The translations under genes were made by a program, and so were the position numbers. Below the pieces are notes generated by a model. The model had not been told where the DNA came from, made no database searches, and worked only from the letters and a program-made list of their open reading frames with translations. Below, one piece after another: positions 13,696 through 13,931 of a stretch of DNA of 13,931 nucleotides; position 1 is the stretch's first letter, and the number at the start of each line of letters is the position of its first letter. This DNA is from Saprospiraceae bacterium UBA7328. GTDB lineage: Bacteria > Bacteroidota > Bacteroidia > Chitinophagales > Saprospiraceae. The stretch lies in NCBI GenBank assembly GCA_002471345.1, contig DKPS01000065.1, positions 1 to 13,931 of the forward strand, read 5' to 3'.

Positions 13696-13911
13696 ATGGA
13701 AAATAAGACATCATCTTATCAACGCAAGGCATACAAAGACTATTTAGTGAGAAAGAAAAATAATCCTGATGAATGGCAGGAATTTCAAACTAAACTTAAA
13801 GCAAGTCAAAAATCGTATTATCAAAGAAATAAGGAAAAGATTTTAGCAAGAAAAAAAGAACAATATGCACAAAAGAAATTATTGAATGTGGATGGGGAGA
13901 TTTCCCCATAG
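13696..13911 (+). CDS. Small lysine-rich repeat protein (71 aa), paralogue of the 78-aa protein
   Basis: A basic, helical-looking protein with two degenerate units, KAYKDYLVRKKNNPDEWQEF and KSYYQRNKEKILARKKEQYA. The second matches KKYYDENREAILEKRKIRYQ of the minus-strand protein at 2672-2908, and both also carry a K/N-D/N-P-x motif. It starts right after a long (TA)n box. Its last codons (GEISP then TAG) lie inside the repeated GATTTCCCC/ACCCC element, so the C-terminus is shaped by that element. The function is unknown. Nucleic-acid binding is possible from charge alone. Confidence 0.6.
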   Translation: MENKTSSYQRKAYKDYLVRKKNNPDEWQEFQTKLKASQKSYYQRNKEKILARKKEQYAQKKLLNVDGEISP

Positions 13912-13931
13912 ACCCCTTTTTTTTAGTTTTG
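13893..13931 (+). repeat. 3' gene-end element, copy 3 (with hairpin, reaches window edge)
   Basis: TGGGGA (13893-13898) pairs with TCCCCA (13903-13908) around a GATT loop. Overlapping it are GATTTCCCC (13899-13907), four bases, ACCCC (13912-13916), eight T and AGTTTTG to the window end. The spacing is identical to copy 2 at 7713-7743. Here the element overlaps the stop codon and last codons of the 71-aa gene. Confidence 0.6.

Noticed and set aside
1..13931. Bacterial or phage origin, tRNA genes, CRISPR array, integrase or polymerase
   Set aside because: No ribosome-binding sites, no cloverleaf or spaced direct repeats, and no replication or integration genes were seen; the gene set fits a eukaryotic DNA virus.

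Overview
The window reads as a gene-dense, AT-rich piece of a DNA virus of a eukaryote, most likely a polinton-like virus or virophage relative (Preplasmiviricota) of a microbial eukaryote. It could also be an integrated copy or part of a larger nucleocytovirus-like genome. The grounds are an A32/FtsK-HerA-type packaging ATPase, a tandem run of double-jelly-roll-like capsid proteins, penton/fibre-like proteins and small lysine-rich proteins. Gaps between genes are short, no Shine-Dalgarno sequences are seen, and TATA-like A/T boxes sit immediately before nearly every ATG. No polymerase, integrase, protease, tRNA or CRISPR array is visible, so the exact virus group cannot be fixed from this window.

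Layout. Positions 1-2908 are a minus-strand block: a partial phage-like structural protein running off the left edge, a 493-aa penton/fibre-like protein, a GT-A glycosyltransferase, and a 78-aa lysine-rich repeat protein. Positions 2949-3709 are plus strand: a 49-aa basic mini-protein and a 187-aa charged coiled-coil protein. Positions 3755-4531 (minus) hold the packaging ATPase. Positions 4580-10977 (plus) are the core morphogenesis run: a 517-aa disordered protein with a C-terminal hydrophobic Gly/Ala segment, three consecutive capsid-like proteins (490, 386 and 431 aa), and a 185-aa unknown. A 44-aa Cys-rich gene lies on the minus strand at 10979-11113. The plus strand then carries a class I SAM methyltransferase, a 628-aa penton/fibre-like protein, and a 71-aa lysine-rich protein related to the 78-aa one.

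How it fits together. This looks like a virion assembly and decoration module. The three capsid-like proteins would form the shell, the 493- and 628-aa proteins the vertices or fibres, and the ATPase would pump DNA. The 517-aa protein may be an internal or membrane-active component, and the glycosyltransferase and methyltransferase could modify virion or host molecules.

Two non-coding systems stand out. Perfect inverted repeats of 8-12 bp fill most gaps of the plus-strand run, with one arm sequence used at two loci. A separate GATTTCCCC/ACCCC/T-tract/AGTTTT element recurs at gene ends. Both are probably 3'-end or punctuation signals. The most unusual protein-level feature is the tandem trio of diverged capsid paralogues, which raises the possibility of a heteromeric capsomer. 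All function calls rest on reading the sequence and remembered family features; no search was run.
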